From positions 1 through 52,253 of the forward strand of contig JAICQO010000041.1 in the NCBI GenBank assembly GCA_025937835.1: a stretch of DNA of 52,253 bases, in the 5' to 3' direction. The position numbers were made by a program, and so were the translations under genes. This stretch comes from Polyangiaceae bacterium (lineage in GTDB: Bacteria; Myxococcota_A; Polyangia; Polyangiales; Polyangiaceae). Shown here in pieces: positions 48,874 to 52,253 of the stretch; positions within the stretch are counted from its first letter, which is position 1; every line of letters starts with the position of its first letter. A model generated the notes under the pieces. That model did not search any database. It was not told where the DNA came from and worked only from the letters and a program-made list of their open reading frames with translations.

Positions 48874-51765
48874 ATGCGCGCTCTGGCGTCGATCTTGGCC
48901 TGGCTCGCGCCGGCAGTCGTGGGCGTGGCGACGCCAGCGCTCGGGGCGCCGGCGCGGCTCGCCCTGGTGCCGCCGCTCGAGGGCGCCAACGTCTCGACGG
49001 TGGCGGTCGAGCGCGACGGCACGCGGCGGCTCGTCAGCAACGGCCTGCGCGTGCGTGTCGGGACCAACGGAGAGATCTCGGTCGGCAGCGAGACCTTCGC
49101 CAACGACAAGCACCTGGTGACCGTCGAGCTCCCGGCGCGCTTCGGCGGCGGGTTTTTGTTCGCGTCGTCGGGCATGGGTCGTACGCCGCTCTGGAAGGCC
49201 CAGACCTGGTCCGACGAGCTCGTGCCGTTCGCCGACATCGACTTCGAGGTGTCGCGGATCGTGCCGGGCTTCGACCGCATCTATTTGCAGGCGCGGCGCA
49301 CCGGCGAGTGGGCGGCGCTCGACCCCGACACCGGAGCGGGCCTCGACCGCGGCGCGCTGCCGCCCTCACCGAACTACGGCGCGATGGCGTTCGCCGACTC
49401 CTGGTTCGGCGCGGTCGAGTTGCCGGTGCAGGGCGTGCTCGTGAGCTTCGACGCCGGCTCGAGCTGGCACGCTCTCGAGCGTGACGTGGCTTCGGTCGCG
49501 GTCAACGGCCGCAGCATCGAGCTCGGTCGCGCGAACGGCGCCGAGCTCCTCGACTCGGACGGGAAGCGCCGCCCGCTCACCGGAGCGGACAAACCGAGCC
49601 GTGTTGCGCGCGTGCCGGCGCGTGTCGCTCGTGAAGGCGCTCTCGGGCGTTCGCCGCTGCGAACGGCCGTGCTGCGCGGCGTGCCGGACGGAGAGCACGC
49701 AGCGCTGGTCGTGTCGCGCGGCGTGCTCGCGCGCGTCAGCCTGGACGACGGCCGCATTCTCGCGAGCGCCACGCGCGCCGTGCCCGAGAACCGCGAGTGC
49801 AGCGGGATCCGGCTCGGCAAGGGCTTCGGCTTCGTCTGCGGAGAGACGCGCGGCAAGACCGAGATCTACGCCTACGAGGCCCCACTCGGTGTGCGCTTGC
49901 GCCAGCGCTTCGATAGCCCCCGCATCGTCGCCGCCAGTGACAACGGCGCCGTCGTGATCGAGGGCCGCTGCAACCCGAGCCCGGTCGCCGCTCGTTACCT
50001 CGACTACCACTGCGTGCTCCCTCCCGCGGGAGACAGCTACGAGGTGTCGGTTCCGAATTCGGCCGGCCTGTTGCGGGTGATCGGGCTCTCCGACGGGCGG
50101 GCCGCCGCGATCGAGCCACCGCGCGCGGGCCGGCGCGGCTCGCTGCGGCTGTTCGACGCGCGCGGTCGATTGCAGAAAAAGCTGAAGCTGCGCTGGGCGC
50201 GCGAGGTCTCGCGCACGGCGCTCGAGGCCGGCTATTGGACGCAAGGTTTCGTGGAATCGAAGCCGGGGGAGCTCTCGGGTTGGGCGATCAACCGCGGCTC
50301 GTTCCTGGGCGTGCGGCTCGATCTAGACGGCAAGGTGTCGACCGGCGCTCGCCAGCGCAGCATCGAGAGCGCGTTGCTCTCGGGCAGCCGCGCGATCGTG
50401 AGCGGGGTGTCGGGGCTCGCCGAGCAGACCCGGGACGCGGGCTTCCACTGGGTGGACGCGCAGATCCCGGCAACGGTCCAGGGTGGCGGCGAGAGCTCGG
50501 GCTCGTCCGCAGAGAGCGGACAACAACAGGAGCAGGAGCAGGGCTGCTCACTCATCGGCTGCGTATTTCGCGGCTGGATCCGCATCGGCTGGGACGAACG
50601 CGACGGCCGCCACGGCAGCCCGCGACCGCCGGCTCCCACCGCGCTGCCGTCCCCGGGTGGCGGTCGCTGGCGCCTGTCGTGCAGTGCAACCGGCGAGTCG
50701 TCGCGACCGTCGCTGCCGCTCACCGGACAGAAGTCCCGCGTCACGCCCGACACGACCGCCGCCTGGCTGCCGCTGCTCGATACGCCGCCCCCGCCGCTCG
50801 GCGCCGACCGCGTCGGACTCGACGTCGGCGCGGAAGCGGAAACGGTGCAGCTTCGCGCTTACCTGAGCGGACGCAAGGGCCCCGACTTTCCCAAGAACGC
50901 AAGCCTGGTCGTACGAGTCGCGGATCGCTTCCAGGTCCATGGGACGGTCTGGTCCACGGCGCCCGCCGACAGCCCGTGGCCCGATCTCGAGCAGGCGCTC
51001 GACGCGTTCGGTTTCGAAGGCAGCAGCACGTCCGCCTTCCGCGCCACGCTCGATCCGGGAGGGCGCGCGGGCATTCTCAGCGTCACCTCGCGCGGCACGA
51101 CGGATCTGTACGTGATCGAGCAGGACAGACCGCTGCGCCGCTGGCAAAACGTCGGCCGGTACGGGGTAGGCGTCGTGGCCTCGACGGTGCGGCTCGACGC
51201 CACCTATTACGTGCTCACGGTCGTCGATTCGCGGCGCTATCGCGTGTTCGCGCTCGACGCGAGCGAGCCGCGGCTCGTCGGTGAATACGAGGACGTCCCC
51301 TTCGGCGGCAGCGGACCGCCGACGCTGGTGCGGGCGCGCGGCGGCGGAGCCGCGCTCGGGCTGTGGGCGCGAAGCTCCGGTTGGTACGTCTTTCCGATCG
51401 ACGAGCGCACCGGCGAGGCATCGCGACCGCTCGAGGTGAGCGCCCGAACGCTATCGCGGCTCCCGCGTCGCTGTGCCGGCGACGAAGACGGCTATCTGCT
51501 CGAAGGCGCGGTCGGCCTCGAGCCGAACGTCGAGCTCTCGGGCGAGCGGAACAACGAGCGGGCGCGGCTGCGCGCAGTCGAGGGGCGTTTCATCGTCGGC
51601 CCCGACGACATTTGCGTGGTGGAGCTGACGGCGCAGTCGGACCGGCCCGTGAAGGGCAACTTCGACCGCGCGCCGGCGAACGAGCGGGGTTTCGTGCCTC
51701 TGGTCCTGAACGATCGGGGAGAGCTCGGCAGGCGGTACGCTCTGCGCTGTGCGATCAGCAACTGA
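48874..51765 (+). CDS. Large secreted protein of unknown function
   Basis: 963 residues from ATG 48874. Signal peptide 1-24 (ending PALG), no lipobox and no later membrane helix, so periplasmic or extracellular. The chain is mostly short beta stretches with recurring small motifs (GFDRIYLQARR, GYWTQGFVESKPGELSGWAIN, GVLVSFDAGSSWHALERD), which suggests one or two beta-propellers. At about residues 540-600 a Ser/Gln/Glu-rich linker (SSAESGQQQEQEQG) leads to a cysteine pair (CSLIGCVFRGW) and a Pro-rich stretch, splitting the protein into two halves. I do not recognise the family. Divergent from thyX. Confidence 0.72.
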   Translation: MRALASILAWLAPAVVGVATPALGAPARLALVPPLEGANVSTVAVERDGTRRLVSNGLRVRVGTNGEISVGSETFANDKHLVTVELPARFGGGFLFASSGMGRTPLWKAQTWSDELVPFADIDFEVSRIVPGFDRIYLQARRTGEWAALDPDTGAGLDRGALPPSPNYGAMAFADSWFGAVELPVQGVLVSFDAGSSWHALERDVASVAVNGRSIELGRANGAELLDSDGKRRPLTGADKPSRVARVPARVAREGALGRSPLRTAVLRGVPDGEHAALVVSRGVLARVSLDDGRILASATRAVPENRECSGIRLGKGFGFVCGETRGKTEIYAYEAPLGVRLRQRFDSPRIVAASDNGAVVIEGRCNPSPVAARYLDYHCVLPPAGDSYEVSVPNSAGLLRVIGLSDGRAAAIEPPRAGRRGSLRLFDARGRLQKKLKLRWAREVSRTALEAGYWTQGFVESKPGELSGWAINRGSFLGVRLDLDGKVSTGARQRSIESALLSGSRAIVSGVSGLAEQTRDAGFHWVDAQIPATVQGGGESSGSSAESGQQQEQEQGCSLIGCVFRGWIRIGWDERDGRHGSPRPPAPTALPSPGGGRWRLSCSATGESSRPSLPLTGQKSRVTPDTTAAWLPLLDTPPPPLGADRVGLDVGAEAETVQLRAYLSGRKGPDFPKNASLVVRVADRFQVHGTVWSTAPADSPWPDLEQALDAFGFEGSSTSAFRATLDPGGRAGILSVTSRGTTDLYVIEQDRPLRRWQNVGRYGVGVVASTVRLDATYYVLTVVDSRRYRVFALDASEPRLVGEYEDVPFGGSGPPTLVRARGGGAALGLWARSSGWYVFPIDERTGEASRPLEVSARTLSRLPRRCAGDEDGYLLEGAVGLEPNVELSGERNNERARLRAVEGRFIVGPDDICVVELTAQSDRPVKGNFDRAPANERGFVPLVLNDRGELGRRYALRCAISN

Positions 51766-52139
51766 CCGCACGCGCGAGGGCGATCGTAGTCCAACGGAAA
51801 TCATGCGTTGTCGGTACACGTTCGGGACGGCCGTAAGTCCGGAGTGCAACAAACAGAGACAGCCGACGCCCGAAAAAAGCGACCCAAAAATCGCGAGAAA
51901 AAACGCTGCAGCCTTCAACCACCAGAGTGACTCGACGACGAACGTCGCTCACGTCGATGTAAAAGCGCGGGCTCGCAAACACACCGCGAAGTGGTTGCGT
52001 TCCGCGTCCGAGACTGCTACTTAACGAAGGTCCGCGTGGAGTGAGGCTGTCCCCCCCCCGGCCCCTTCACGCGGACGTTCATTCCGTCCGCCTAGCGCTG
52101 ACTAGCCCGGGACGGAGCGAGCAACTCGACGCTTCGGGG
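51766..52139. other. Non-coding interval with a 9-bp inverted repeat
   Basis: 374 bp, visibly richer in A and T than the genes, with several short frames that lack a start site or codon bias. No tRNA-like fold was found. The clear structure is GTCCGCGTG (52030-52038) with CACGCGGAC (52068-52076), a perfect 9-bp inverted repeat around a C-rich loop. It lies 63 bp beyond the stop of the last, minus-strand gene and could be its terminator or that of the preceding plus-strand gene. Confidence 0.4.
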
Positions 52140-52253
52140 TTAGCGCGCGAGCTTCTTGGCCATGATTTCGCCGAGCTCCTGGGCTCGGCGCGTGGCCGCC
52201 TCGACCGCGTCGATCAGGGTGCGGCGCAGCCCCCCCGTCTCCAGGGTATGAAG
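52140..52253 (-). CDS. proC: 3' end of a probable pyrroline-5-carboxylate reductase (partial)
   Basis: The last 37 codons of a minus-strand gene cut by the window edge, ending in TAA (52142-52140). The peptide runs from LHTLETGGLRRTLIDAV through EAATRRAQELGE to KKLAR. The segment LE-x-GG-(F/L)-R-x3-(I/M)-x-AV-EAAT-x-R-x-x-ELG resembles the C-terminal helix of ProC, the enzyme that reduces pyrroline-5-carboxylate to proline. The short length makes this tentative. This frame is below the size limit of normal gene calling. Confidence 0.5.
   Translation of the reverse strand, partial: LHTLETGGLRRTLIDAVEAATRRAQELGEIMAKKLAR

Noticed and set aside
51749-52024. 91-codon plus-strand frame after the large secreted protein
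   Set aside because: It starts inside the previous gene, has codon use unlike the window and shows no motif.

Overview
The window reads as a chromosomal segment of a GC-rich myxobacterium, most likely from the Polyangia. The evidence is the very high third-position GC, a MYXO-CTERM sorting signal, a eukaryote-like Ser/Thr kinase with a C-terminal membrane segment, a TPR/PEGA protein, Gly-rich-linker lipoproteins, a PilZ protein, a hybrid PAS histidine kinase and an ECF sigma/anti-sigma pair. Genes are packed in short divergent and convergent groups. I see no phage, insertion sequence, CRISPR array, tRNA or rRNA.

Layout. 1-742 and 4259-4632 hold a family of about 75-140 bp repeats. Between them are a zinc-finger/histone-fold protein, argS and a lipase. 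4630-8958 is an RND efflux permease and its adaptor. 9308-14106 carries a small Arg-rich protein, an MscS channel, gshB and ggt. 14103-18861 carries a TPR-methyltransferase, a structured non-coding stretch, an anti-sigma/ECF sigma pair, a PhaR-like regulator and a SMI1-like protein. 19004-24089 has a PDZ-NuoH fusion, PilZ, PlsC, an SseB-like protein and proline iminopeptidase. 24086-34904 has a giant CtpI-like P-type ATPase, a protein kinase, two surface or envelope proteins and a hybrid histidine kinase. 35061-44533 holds ilvE, a second aminotransferase, the MYXO-CTERM protein, folB, a lone SdhC-like cytochrome, tsaE, an MlaE permease, a LysR-GST divergent pair, a PNPOx-like protein and a small lipoprotein. 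44698-52253 has an LtaS-like sulfatase, nadA, thyX, a large secreted protein and the 3' end of a probable proC.

How genes work together. gshB and ggt make and break down glutathione, and a GST controlled by a divergent LysR lies further on. The sigma and anti-sigma genes overlap by ATGA. The efflux adaptor and permease form one operon without an outer-membrane channel in view. Most other neighbours are unrelated housekeeping or envelope genes.

Most interesting: (1) a zinc-finger plus histone-fold protein; (2) a NuoH homologue that has lost the quinone-site loop and gained a lipoprotein-type signal, a TIG-like domain and a PDZ domain; (3) a repeat family that starts at the stop codon of flanking genes, always in sense orientation, like a mobile 3'UTR; (4) a 234-nt stretch closed by a perfect 13-bp inverted repeat with several internal hairpins; (5) a recurring -10-like hexamer 6-9 nt before start codons that lack a Shine-Dalgarno, suggesting widespread leaderless mRNAs.
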